Source: Astrothelium macrocarpum (taxonomy: Eukaryota; Ascomycota; Dothideomycetes; Trypetheliales; Trypetheliaceae). From it: DNA of 64,000 nt. The notes beneath the pieces were generated by a model. It searched no databases, was not told the origin of the DNA, and worked only from the letters and a program-made list of their open reading frames with translations. The stretch spans positions 31,327-95,326 of the forward strand of contig JAGEMR010000115.1 of NCBI GenBank assembly GCA_021030915.1. The letters are read 5' to 3'. The stretch's first letter is position 1; each line of letters starts with the position of its first letter. This document shows positions 31,706 to 42,228 of the stretch, in pieces. Made by a program: the position numbers and the translations under genes.

Positions 31706-34011
31706 TCAGCTAATCTCCATGCCTTCGTCGTCCTCCGCATCGCCATCTCCGTCCTCGCCATCGATATTACTACCCACCCTCCTCTTGCTCAGTGCTTCCC
31801 GCTGGCCTTGACCCTGCCAACCCAACCGACCCCCTCCGAGTCCACCCAATGCCTCGACTTCATCGCCACCAACAACTCGTCCGTCTGGGTCAACTTCTTC
31901 GCAAAGCTCCATCAAAGCCCTGCGACGCAGAGATGCAAACCCTGCTGTCCGCACTACGCGACCCCAATAGCACATGCAAAAGCTGGCAGCGCGCCGCTTA
32001 AGCCAATCCTCGCCTGCTGTAGCTGCACGCTCCCAGATGCGAGCGGCATTCTCAACGTCTAATTCGCGGGACAGGCGGTTGACGCAGAGGAGGCGGAGGC
32101 GGGGCATATCGTAAATGTTCGCCATGACGAGCATTCCAGCTACGTCCCAAAGAGATGGCCCAGCTGCGGAATCCGTCGAGGAGCTGGGAGAATTTGGTAC
32201 AATAGAATCAGTATAGAGGTAGTGCAGAAAGGAGCGAACAACAGAATAAGGTTCTGGTACGTGCATTTTCTTGGTGTGGAACTCAAGCATTTGAGAGTTA
32301 TACATGCGGCTAAAATGAGGCCAGCGGGCTTGAAGAATGAGTCTGTGAACATGTATGGGACGTGACGTGTTAGATTGACGTTGCGTCACGCTATCATTAG
32401 GGTCCACTGCTGTCACCATCGCATTTGCTTCGTCGTCAGAAGTGTCATCTTCATCGTCCCGTTCCCCGGTGATGATGAAATCAGCGCCACTTCCGGATTC
32501 AGGAGTCTGGTCGAATGTGCGCGCTAGATCAGCACCAATGCCAGACAGGTGACTGCTATTCTGGCCGTCTGATGCTGGCATTTTCAAGTATTGAGACCTT
32601 GATTCGGCAGTTAGGGTATTGCCAAGAAGGCCAAGCTTTCGCAGGTCGATCGGCAATACATCGCTGAGGTACTCTTCAGCGTTACCATTGTCGCGTGTTG
32701 GTTCGGTCGGGCAGCCAAGAAGCCAAGCATGAGTACCTTCCTCGTTCATAGCACAGTAAAGCCAACGATAGCTAGGGTTGAAAAGATCCTTTCCATCAGC
32801 GAGTCGCGACCAACGCAACGTATCCAAATCCAACATGGATAGGCTTGTTTCGCTCGAGTTGATTACCGCAGCAGGGGTAAGGAAGTCGAGCAAGCAACCG
32901 GAAGTGAAGACGTGAAAATGGTTACCAAATGTTTGTGGAGGCAGATTTGGACTTGAGACGAACCTCAGGGAAGAGATGGATCCGGGTGCAACTGGAGGCG
33001 CGCGAGAAGTATGATGGCCCGGATTGACCTGTACACTACTGGAGTTGGCAGTATAGCCGCCCGTCGGCACGGGAGGGTTTGTAGGTTGAGGATATTGGAT
33101 TGTAGAATAGCGCGGAGGCTGCGGTTGTCGATCTATTGTTCCAAACAAAAGCTGGTTCTCAAAGGTCTGAGTGCCACGAAAATCCAGCCACCAGATCTCG
33201 CTTGCTCGATCCATGTCTTCCCCAATGCCACCAAAAACCCAGATCCTGCCTTCCCATACCCAACTCGAATGATCATAGCGGGGAACAAAGCGCCATGTTC
33301 GTGACCATGTCCATGTTTTCAGGTCGAGATAGCAAATATCATCGAGGACCACGTTCTCGTTGCCTGTCAAGCCGCCCAAGATGAACAGCTTCTCATCATG
33401 GATCACGGCCGAGTGTCGAGCTCTCCCTCGGGGGGTAGGTCCGCTGAGCTCCGGCTGGGTCCAGGTTGCGGACTTGAGATCAAATATTATGACGTCAGAA
33501 AGGTAGGCTCGATGCTCGTTCTCCCCCCCGTAGACTAATAATTTTTCACCCTGCCACAGATTTGCCGTATGCCCCATACGGACACCGGGAATGTCACCGT
33601 AATTGTCAACGAGGCTCCACTGACGGACATTGAGATCGAGTTTGAGGACATGATTGTAGACTGCAGAGGTTAGCAGCTCGACGAGTTGATAGGAGAATGT
33701 AGTGGCTTACCTTCGTCTGTGTATTGGTCAAAGCCACCGAAAGCGTAGATCTTGTCATTTCCCACGTAGGTCACCGACGCATTGACTAGGCATGCGGGGC
33801 GCTGGCCTACAGTGGTAATGATTTTGGGCTTGTAGCCATCATTGCTACGCTTGCGTTGGCGGATCGGGCTGGCGGACATTAAGTAGGTATTGTTCGAAGA
33901 TGTGGCAGAGCTGGGGGTATCGGCAGGTGGCTGGAGAGGTGGCGGAGGGTGAGAAAACGGAGAAAGGAGATTGGTAAGGACTGAGGAAGTGGATGTGGGA
34001 TTTGTGGCCAT
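31706..34011 (-). CDS. Kelch-repeat and BTB protein (Ral2/Mds3-Pmd1-like)
   Basis: Two exons, 34011-33711 and 33660-31706, encode 751 aa. Residues 1-65 are disordered and Pro/Ser-rich. Kelch repeats follow, with blades KIYAFGGFDQY, KLLVYGGENEH, KLFILGGLTGN and RIWVFGGIGED. A disordered linker with an acidic run precedes a BTB-like region at about 480-600 (HVHRLILQARWPHFSRMYNS, SFLHYLYTDS, LLVMANIYDMPRLRLLCV). The tail is acidic. Kelch plus BTB is the architecture of fission-yeast Ral2 (Ras/morphogenesis) and resembles the kelch regulators Mds3/Pmd1. The choice between these families is uncertain, but a scaffold or adaptor role in growth or polarity is the likely theme. It shares a divergent promoter with CDC20. 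Confidence 0.85.
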
Positions 34012-34607
34012 CGGACTAATGCCCCGGGCGGGAGTGTTCAATACGCATGTGGGGGGGTCAATGGCTTTGGTGGGGCGGGCTGAGGTCCATGCGGTATCTC
34101 ATTGTGTTCATGACGTCGCAACGGATCGCATCGACGGGCAGTAGCACACACGGGTACCTGGGTAGTATCAAGAAGGGGACAAATCGAGGTAGCGGTGTGC
34201 TTCACAGAGCAAAGGGATGTGAAGATGAGGCTGCAGCACTTGATGACCCCTGCGCTGCGGCAGTATCTCAGTCCTTCACCGCCTTCCAGCTACCGCTGCA
34301 ATCTTGTTGCCCAGCAACGGCCTCGTAAACATGCAGTGCTGCTTATCTACCTCAAGAACCTGTTCGACGGCTGGTGCCCTTCCTTTTCTCTCCTCACCTC
34401 ACCATTCACAACTGAACAAACGCTTCCCAAACCCTTCACGCCCTTCTATCTCGCCCTCTCACGGCTACCAAATATCTGCTCCCTTACATTGAAATTACTA
34501 ACCAGAATCGCTACAGCAGTAAGCACAACGCAGCCAGATCAGATGGTGATATTGATACTGACTGACAAGCTACAGGCAACGTCTAACATCCACAGCTTCT
34601 GGCAGAT
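34012..34607. promoter_or_regulatory. Divergent promoter of Kelch-BTB and CDC20
   Basis: The 596-bp spacer separates two start codons. A likely 57-nt leader intron of CDC20 runs from GTAAGC at 34519 to CTACAG at 34575, with a CTGAC branch point. DNA just upstream of it (about 34370-34500) is pyrimidine-rich. Confidence 0.5.
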
Positions 34608-36478
34608 ATGGCAACCCCCTCCGTACTAACACCCATCAAACGCCGTGATGGCCTCTTTTCCTCGCGTACCGCCGGCGGACGCATGCCTCTGACCCCATCT
34701 CCCAAAACACCTCAGCGAACTGTTGACCTGGGGTCAGAGTCCATCCACACCGGTGGCAATCTCATGACACGCTTCTCCCGTTCTGTCTCCAAAGGCCATC
34801 AGCGAGATTCGCCCAAGTCGAACATTGCTCAATCGACAAACTCACCTCGACGATTGGAACTTGGCATTTCGGACTACGCCTTGACTGGCACTGGTCCGTC
34901 TTCAACAAGGCAGACACCTTCACGTTCAAGACGAGAAGGCTCATCGCGTACTACCACACGCACAGGGAAAACCACTGTAAGGGTCAATTACAATGCGGCC
35001 GATCGTTTCATCCCCAACCGTACTGCTAGCGAGGCAGTCTGCAACGTCGGAACCGGCAAGCTGAACCGGGAAGACCAGCAAGCAAAGGCCCGTCCCAAAT
35101 CAAGCGCAAGTGAGGGATCGTCAGTATTAGCCAATGCTGCGAGCGCGTTTGATTTGGGCGGCCGAGGCTCCGAGGAGGATGCCACCCTTTCTTTGGAAGG
35201 TCTTAGCATCGACGATCGTGATGATCAGACAACGTACACAAAGCCTGCGCCAGATCAAGTCGCATATCAGTCAGAGCTTCAAAAGGCGTGTGGCGTCGAT
35301 TTGAAAACTCGCATACTCGCCTTTAAACCAGCCCCCCCCGAATCATCTCGACCAATCGATTTACGTGCTCAATACAACAGGCCGCTGAAGCCTGCTGCAA
35401 ATTCCGCCGATGCTAAGCACCGGCGACGGATACTTACAGCACCGGAACGAGTGCTGGATGCACCAGGCCTAGTGGATGACTACTATCTCAACCTCTTGGA
35501 CTGGAGCTCTGGAAACCAAATAGCCATCGGTCTAGAGCGCAATGTCTACGTATGGTCTGCAGAAACCGGCACAGTTAGCTCGCTTCTCGAGACATCTGCC
35601 GATACCTATGTTTCGAGCGTAAAATGGAGTGGCGACGGTGCCTATGTTGGTGTCGGACTCGGCACGGGCGAAGTTCAAATCTGGGATGTCGAGGAAGGAA
35701 AACAAGTGCGCAGCATGTTTGGTCATGACACCCGTGTCGGGGTGCTCGGATGGAACAAGCACATTCTGTCTACTGGTGCTCGCAGCGGCTTGATTTTCAA
35801 CCACGATGTTCGCATCGCACAGCACAAGGTCGCAGAGCTGGTGTCTCATTCTGGTGAAGTCTGCGGGCTGGAATGGCGTGCTGACGGTGCCCAGCTTGCG
35901 ACCGGTGCTAACGACAATCTCGTTAACATTTGGGATGCACGATCCTTGAACGCTCCCAAATTCACCAAGACGAACCACCATGCTGCGGTGAAGGCTTTGA
36001 GCTGGTGTCCGTGGCAACCAAATCTGCTTGCAACAGGAGGTGGTACTCATGATAGACACATTCACTTTTGGAACACGACAACGGGTGCAAGAACCAATAG
36101 CATCGACACAGGCAGCCAAGTAACAAGCTTACGCTGGTCCAGCCATTACAAGGAGATTGTGAGCAGTAGCGGTTTCCCAGACCATAGTTTGAGCGTCTGG
36201 AGCTACCCTACATTAGTGAAGAATGTGGAGATTCCAGCGCACGAGTCAAGAGTGCTGCAAAGCTGTTTAAGCCCCGATGGTCAGGTGCTTGCTACTGCAG
36301 GTGAGAACCAAAAGTCATATTAGTGGAATCGGAACGATAGTTGACGATTATTATAGCTGCCGACGAGAGTCTCAAATTCTGGAAAATCTTTGAAAGGAAA
36401 CCGGGATCCGGTGCCAGTGGAGCCGGAACAGCGACTTCGTCGAAAACGTCCGCAGTCAAGCAAATGACAATTCGATAA
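34608..36478 (+). CDS. CDC20: APC/C activator Cdc20 (Slp1 type)
   Basis: Cdc20 activates the anaphase-promoting complex toward securin and mitotic cyclins and is the target of the spindle checkpoint. Exons 34608-36300 and 36357-36478 give 604 aa. A disordered N-terminus contains the C-box ADRFIPNR near residue 130; the Asn after Pro favours Cdc20 over Cdh1, which usually has Ser there. A second conserved region (RILTAPERVLDAPGLVDDYYLNLLDWS) leads into a seven-bladed WD40 propeller from about 290 to 575. The final exon encodes the end of the last blade (ADESLKFWKIF) and a short tail ending in Ile-Arg, the IR motif that docks on APC3. The 56-nt intron at 36301-36356 thus makes the IR tail depend on splicing. 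Confidence 0.95.
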
Positions 36479-37820
36479 ATTGAGGATTCCGACAGACAGC
36501 CTTGCGAATAACAACAACCCGAATCCATTTGCACGGATGGACAGTCTCTTAGAGTTTGTGTACACTGGAATCGGTTGGTAGCTCGTATCGTGCATTGTAG
36601 GCGAAATGGACCTAGCGCAAGTTCTCGTGGGATTTTGCAGCGCCAGGGTCTAGATTCCGGATAATTTGTTGGCGTGTTCTACGAAAGGGTGGCTTGTCAG
36701 GTTATACGGATTATTACTTTAGTAAATTCAGAAATGAGTTTTTGCTTTGTCACTCGTTTACCTTGTCCAAAGACAGATGACGGTGGCAGGTATATTTAGT
36801 TCCGTCGCTGAACAGAAAGGATCGGCCTCATGTTGCCCAATTACAGATTCCTTATTGGCTTAAAACCATTTAGATTTCGCTTCTTCAGACGAACGAACGC
36901 TGTGTGCTTTTTAAGTCCACTCTCAACAAAGGTGCGAATGTTCACGATTGCTCGTACTACCCTTGCTAACATTGCTGTTGCTCAGTCTCATGTGATTGAT
37001 TGCTCAAAAATCCGTTGGGAAGATGCAATCCGGATAAAGGCTCCTACTGCTTCACTGCATCGACCGCGTGCGTGATACAATCACTTTTCGTTCGAGGACT
37101 TCTTAAATTCCCTTTTAGGACTTGCGCTCACTGCTTAAAGCTGTGGCTTTCTTTCTTTTTTTTTTTTTTTCTTTCCGCAAAATGTAACTTTCATGGATAT
37201 GTCTGAGTTGACGAGCATATCGTCTGCTTGTTGTACATCAACCGGCCGGGTGCGCCCAAAAGCTTCAGAGCTCAGATGACGAGAACAGTACTTTTTGGCT
37301 CATATACTTGTCCCGCCCGCGCCTCTTGATATTTTGAAAGTCAGAGTCGGACCCATTAATGAAGTAGAGGGAAAGCGACGTCACCATACCGTCTTAACAT
37401 AGAGTTATAATGTGAGCCTTGTCAGATTTGACATACTCATCTTCCGCCAATCGAGATTTCCATCATACGAGTCATTCACACTTTTAACTTTACATACGAA
37501 AATACTAGCGCTCGATAATCTTTTTAGACTGTCATATTGACGTTTGATTCCCAGGGCGAAAGAATGTTCAGTCGATTTGTCACTTGGGGGTTACTGTAAG
37601 CAATGTCGCAGGCTGCAGGAGAAGATTCGCCAAATGCCCGCCACAGAGATCTCTGATATAATTTCGAGCCGTTTGGAAAAGGAATATTCTATTGACTAAC
37701 AGACGCTTGCCAGCATTATGCTATTATTATTCTCAAGGGTGTCTCCGAAGTTGTCCCTACCGGATGCGTGATGGATTATTTCCCTTACGGCCTGTCAAAT
37801 TTCATAGTGCACTCCTAGAG
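36479..37820. other. 1.3-kb spacer between CDC20 and rhamnonate dehydratase
   Basis: The spacer is convergent between two 3' ends, so it is long for its position. It is AT-rich with no coding frame that shows a domain. A pyrimidine tract with a run of 15 T sits near 37156-37170. Confidence 0.45.
37156..37170 (+). repeat. Poly-T run
   Basis: Fifteen consecutive T residues lie within a longer C/T tract, in the spacer between two convergent genes. Confidence 0.8.
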
Positions 37821-39179
37821 TTACGGACAGGTGCTATTTCTGACCCCATTCGCTTGCGTTTGCTCCCATTCCTGTGGAGAGCGGATGGACTTCAACGGAG
37901 CTGGACTGAGGACATCTTTCGCTTCAATAAGAGGGGCGGATGTGTTTAGCTCGAGGCCAAAGCCAGGTCTATCCAAAACAGAGATATCCAGGTAACCATT
38001 TTGAGGGATGGGCTCATTTTTGAAGAGATTTCCAAATACTGGCAGGACAGATTTTCCATCTGCTGAATTGGCTAGATATTCTTGGAATGGCGAATTGACT
38101 TGAGACACCACGAAATGATAGCTATACGGACCAGAAGCATGAGGAACCACCGGAATATCATAAGCTGATGCCATGGCGGATACCTTCAACAATTCAGTCA
38201 AGCCACCCACCCACATTACATCTGGCTGAAGAATGTCAAGATTGCGGCCTTCAATGAGTTTGCGGAATCCATATCTGGAATACTCGTGCTCACCAGTCGT
38301 AAACTTGGTTGTCGGGTGGGCACGTTTAATAAGCTCGAAGCCGTCAGTGTCATCAGGAGAGAGACATTCTTCAAACCAATTGATATTAAGGTCCTGACAA
38401 CGTTTGACGAGTTCAATTGTGTATTGAACATTTAGGCTCATGTAACAGTCAACCATGAGTGGGAAGTCAGGTCCTACGCTCTCGCGGTGTTTGCGCAAGA
38501 ATTCTACATTTTTGAGCATACCTGTGGCACCTTCTCCAGGGCCATACGGTAGAGGTACTTTGGCGCCGAAGAAGCCCATAGCCTTGGCTGCGGCTGGTTC
38601 CGGACCAGTACAATAGAAATCGAGTCGTTCGCGCGTCGCACCTCCAATTAGCTTGTAAACGGGCTCGTTTCGAATCTTTCCCAGGAGATCCCAGATAGCC
38701 AGATCGATAACAGAGATTACGGCAACAGGAAGACCTTTACGGCCGTAAAACATTGACGCACGATACATTTGTTCGAAGATTCGATTTGTATCTCGTGGAT
38801 CTGTGATGAGTGTAAGAAGAAAAAAGCATATTGATTGACCCGGACATTCATCACCTGCTCCAATCAAGAATCTCTCAAAGTGCTCCATAGCCAACCAGCA
38901 AGCAGGCGGTCCGCCAAAACCTGTAGCAAATCCTTTTGAGCCATCTGTAGCTTCTAGTTGAATGCAGAATGACCCGAGAGTATTGATGCCCCAACTGGTT
39001 CGCGATTTCCGATATTCCTCATATTGAGACATGGGAGTTGAGATTTTAGAATCGATCAGCCAGTGTCCTCCACTCACATTGTGGTAGTCGCCACCACTTC
39101 CCACGCCGCAAGTCAAGAAAGTTTTCAAGGCCTTTATCCTCGGAAAAGATTGAACACGATCATTTGGGGTTACCATCAT
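37821..39179 (-). CDS. LRA3: L-rhamnonate dehydratase-like, enolase superfamily
   Basis: The enzyme is predicted to dehydrate L-rhamnonate to 2-keto-3-deoxy-L-rhamnonate, the third step of the non-phosphorylated fungal L-rhamnose pathway, in the cytosol. Two exons, 39179-38855 and 38800-37821, encode 434 aa. The capping domain carries SGGDYHNVSGGHWLIDSKIS and TGFGGPPACWL. The barrel shows the metal-ligand positions of the family: Asp in LMVDCYMSL, Glu in WFEECLSPDD, Glu in TTGEHEYSRYGF, and His in VVPHASG. The intron 38801-38854 is 54 nt and stopless, so an unspliced reading looks like one continuous gene, but removing it restores IGADPRDTNRIFEQ. It is divergent over 347 bp from a Zn2Cys6 regulator. 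Other mandelate-racemase-type dehydratases are possible. Confidence 0.9.
   Translation of the reverse strand: MMVTPNDRVQSFPRIKALKTFLTCGVGSGGDYHNVSGGHWLIDSKISTPMSQYEEYRKSRTSWGINTLGSFCIQLEATDGSKGFATGFGGPPACWLAMEHFERFLIGAGDECPGQSICFFLLTLITDPRDTNRIFEQMYRASMFYGRKGLPVAVISVIDLAIWDLLGKIRNEPVYKLIGGATRERLDFYCTGPEPAAAKAMGFFGAKVPLPYGPGEGATGMLKNVEFLRKHRESVGPDFPLMVDCYMSLNVQYTIELVKRCQDLNINWFEECLSPDDTDGFELIKRAHPTTKFTTGEHEYSRYGFRKLIEGRNLDILQPDVMWVGGLTELLKVSAMASAYDIPVVPHASGPYSYHFVVSQVNSPFQEYLANSADGKSVLPVFGNLFKNEPIPQNGYLDISVLDRPGFGLELNTSAPLIEAKDVLSPAPLKSIRSPQEWEQTQANGVRNSTCP
38801..38854 (-). other. Stopless 54-nt intron in the rhamnonate dehydratase gene
   Basis: Read on the minus strand it begins GTGATG and ends CATCACAG. 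It is a multiple of three with no in-frame stop, and would add 18 mainly hydrophobic residues if retained. Confidence 0.8.
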
Positions 39180-39526
39180 AAATACCGTAGAGAAATGCCC
39201 GCCCAATGTTGGTGCATCCAAAAATGTCTAAACTTGAGGTATAACAAGCTTCGGAACTTCAAAATGCAGAGTCGGATGAGGGAGGATTGCAAGGTAGTCA
39301 GATGGTGTTTGTTGAGCAGCATTTTATTACCCAGATTAGAATGGTTGTACTCGGGGCATTGAGACCGAAGCACTCGTCCAAGCGTAGGCGCAGGGCAAGC
39401 TGCATTCGAGCTTGGACCCGTCCCAATTCTCGTTTCGGATGCAGCTACCCGCACTTGGTCTGCTGCCCGAGGCTGTGGAGCCAAGCGGAGGTTGATGCCC
39501 CCCGCAGTTTTCTTTCCTCTCGGTCC
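39180..39526. promoter_or_regulatory. Divergent promoter with CGG-N10-CCG site
   Basis: The 347-bp spacer lies between the dehydratase and Zn2Cys6 start codons. An inverted CGG (39352-39354) and CCG (39365-39367) separated by 10 bp has the geometry bound by Gal4-type zinc clusters. That the neighbouring regulator binds here is an inference. Confidence 0.5.
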
Positions 39527-42228
39527 ATGTCACACATCATTCCACCGAACTCTTTCGGATCAAAGCACATGGCTGCACTAGGAGGCAACGCCCATTACAC
39601 CAGCCCGCAGAATCAGCAGTCGCCAGGCTCCGGTTCCGCGTCTCTCTCGCAGCATGATGGTCTGGGTGGCACTCCCGGCCATAGGAAGGACGCGAATGGG
39701 GAGGATTGGAGTGGAGATGAGAGTATTGGAGACAGTGGTCAGGACTCGTCTCGAAAACGCAAGAGGCCTATGTCGGTGTCGTGTGAATTGTGCAAACAAC
39801 GAAAAGTAAAGTGTATGTTGTCCTTCAAGACTGTCGTTCCATTCTCCTAACGAGTGCATAGGCGATCGGGGCCAGCCGAGTTGTGGTTGGTGCGTGCGGA
39901 ATAACCAAGTTTGTGAATATAAAGAACGCAAAAAACCTGGCTTACGTGCGGGTTACGGAAGAGAGCTTGAAGCGCGCCTGGGTAGGGCTTTATTTCATTT
40001 TAGAGCTTGCCGCCACATCAGCTAAGCCGCTTGATAGATCGACTAGAGGAAATTCTTCAGTCGCAGCAATCTGCAATTACGCAGTTGACGAATAATGCCA
40101 TCAACGCAGGTCCGCTGCAAGCTTCATCCTCGCATGAGCAGTCAGTGTTCAAGAGTCCTCCTCCGCCATTGCCACAGACGCCTCACGTTCCTCGTCCAGA
40201 GACTGCTCTCTTTCTCCAAAAACCATCTCATTTTCCAGCCCAGCCGCCCGCCATTGATTATGGCAATGTTTTTAACGGAAACACCAACCAGACGAATGGA
40301 TATCAACAGCTACCAAGCGTTAGCGAGACCTTACGCCCGCCTTCTCTGCCCGGCTTACCACCAACTCCACGAGACCTGTATACGCCGAGTCAACCGCATT
40401 TGGAGTCTCCTACGTTAAGCGTACCTGGAGTGAGCCAAGTTGTGCATAGTGACAGCTCTGTTGTTCAGGACGAAAGATTGCCGCCTTACGATCTCTTATA
40501 CGCATTGGTAGATCTGTACTTCCGCCACATAAATACCTGGTGTCCTATACTTCATCGTCGAACAACCCTGGATTCCTTGTTTGGAGGATCTCCTCTCGAA
40601 GAGGCAGACCGCATTCTCTTGCACGCAATAGTTGCAACCACGCTCCGCTTCTCAACGGATGAGCGACTCACTCCAGAGAGCCGTAACCGCTATTATTCCC
40701 TTTCGAAGCAGAAAGTTCTACTCTATGGAATCGAGCACAGTTCTGTCAAAGCACTGCAAGCTTTGGTTATCCTTGCCCTTGATCTTATGGGAGCTTCTAA
40801 TGGCCCACCAGGATGGAATCTCCTCGCACTCATCACACGGAGCGTTGTTCAATTAGGCCTCGCTGTGGAGACGACCTCGGCATCAGTTTCGCCCAACTAT
40901 CCGTCGATTTACACGCTTAGAGCGATGGTGTTGCCCGAGGCAAAGGACTTTATCGAAGACGAAAGTCGACGGCGTCTGTTCTGGATGGTTTACATTCTTG
41001 ATAGATATGCCACGATTGCGACGGCGTTCGAGTTCGCTCTTGATGAAAAGGAAATTGATCGAAAACTGCCATGTCGAGATGATTTATTTACAAGAAATCA
41101 GCCAGTCGACACCCGCTGGTTCAAGACCGAAGAAAGATTCAAGACTGAGGAGCGACCCGACTTTGTGTCAAACAGGGCCGAAAACCTCGGGTCATTCTCT
41201 TACTACGTGGAGATTATTGGAATATTGTCGCGCATTCACCAGTTTTTGAAGAAGCCAGTCGATATCGGTGCCTTGGCTGACGTTGAACAATGGCAAAAAG
41301 AATATCGTTCGCTCGACAGCTTGATTAACTCCTGGAAATTCAGTCTGCCCAGTGAGTTTGGGAATTCCACCCGGTTATTCAACCAGACTGGCAACCACAA
41401 AGTTGTAAACTGCGGCTGGATTATGTTGCACGCGACCTATCACACGTAAGCAGAATGACATGTTCTGACAAGTCAAGCTGACAGTTCACCAGTACCGTGA
41501 TAAGGCTGCATTCTTCGGCAGCGTATCCTACAACCAGGAGTCCGATTTTTACGCCGTCATACAGCGCAAGCCAGCGATGCCTCACGGCGGTGGAGGAGAT
41601 TGCCTCGTTATGCAACTACGTTAAGGCTAACGCCGTGTTGCCCAAATTGGGGCCGCCTTTTGCCTTTTCTCTTTGGGTGGCTGCACGCCTGCTTCTGGTC
41701 CATGGATCCACAATGGAGCATCAGGTCAACTCTTCCATTCACCTATTCGTGGATGCGCTCCGAGAGTTGGGCGGGTTTTGGAATGTAGCTGAACGGTATG
41801 CTGCGTTGCTTCAGCGGGTACTTGATGAATACTCAGAATCCGAGAGTGGGCCTCCTGGAGCCAACGGTGAGAGAGAGACACCATCAACGGTTCGCATTCT
41901 AGCAGATATGAGACGTTGTGCGTACGATTTGGACTGGCTGATCTCGCGACAACCGAAGCAACAAAACAACGGTGCCAGACCCGCGTCTGCAACTCCGGCG
42001 GCTCGTACGCCCGCACCGAACGAATTGGAGTATCTGGATGTGTTTGATTTTTTCAATATGCCGAGACTGCCGGCCCATGATGGTCCAATAGTATCTGGAC
42101 CCGTAAGTGGTGGTGGTGGTGGTGGTGACAACGTCGCACCCGAGGTAGGCGCACTCTCAAACGAATTCAACATCACCAATTTCATGGTGGACGCCAGCGC
42201 AGATTGGTTCGTGAAGAATTCGACGTGA
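39527..42228 (+). CDS. Zn2Cys6 transcription factor (second), next to rhamnonate dehydratase
   Basis: This is a nuclear regulator with an N-terminal zinc cluster and a fungal-specific transcription-factor domain. Exons 39527-39812, 39862-39981, 40038-41445 and 41493-42228 give about 849 aa. The first join completes SCELCKQRKVKCDRGQPSC; GWCVRNNQVCEYKERKKPG follows. The second join gives GYGRELEARL-DRLEEIL, a linker and coiled coil often seen after such clusters. The middle domain has LVDLYFRHINTWCPILHRRTTLDSL and DESRRRLFWMVYILDRYAT. The third join gives HATYHTTVIRLHSSAAYPT. The C-terminus is disordered with a six-Gly run. The end is slightly uncertain: a GTGAGT overlaps the stop codon and could splice to an extra short C-terminal exon. 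The head-to-head position suggests control of the dehydratase gene. Confidence 0.88.
42107..42127 (+). repeat. GGT trinucleotide repeat
   Basis: A short in-frame GGT microsatellite in the last exon of the second Zn2Cys6 factor encodes six glycines. Confidence 0.8.
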
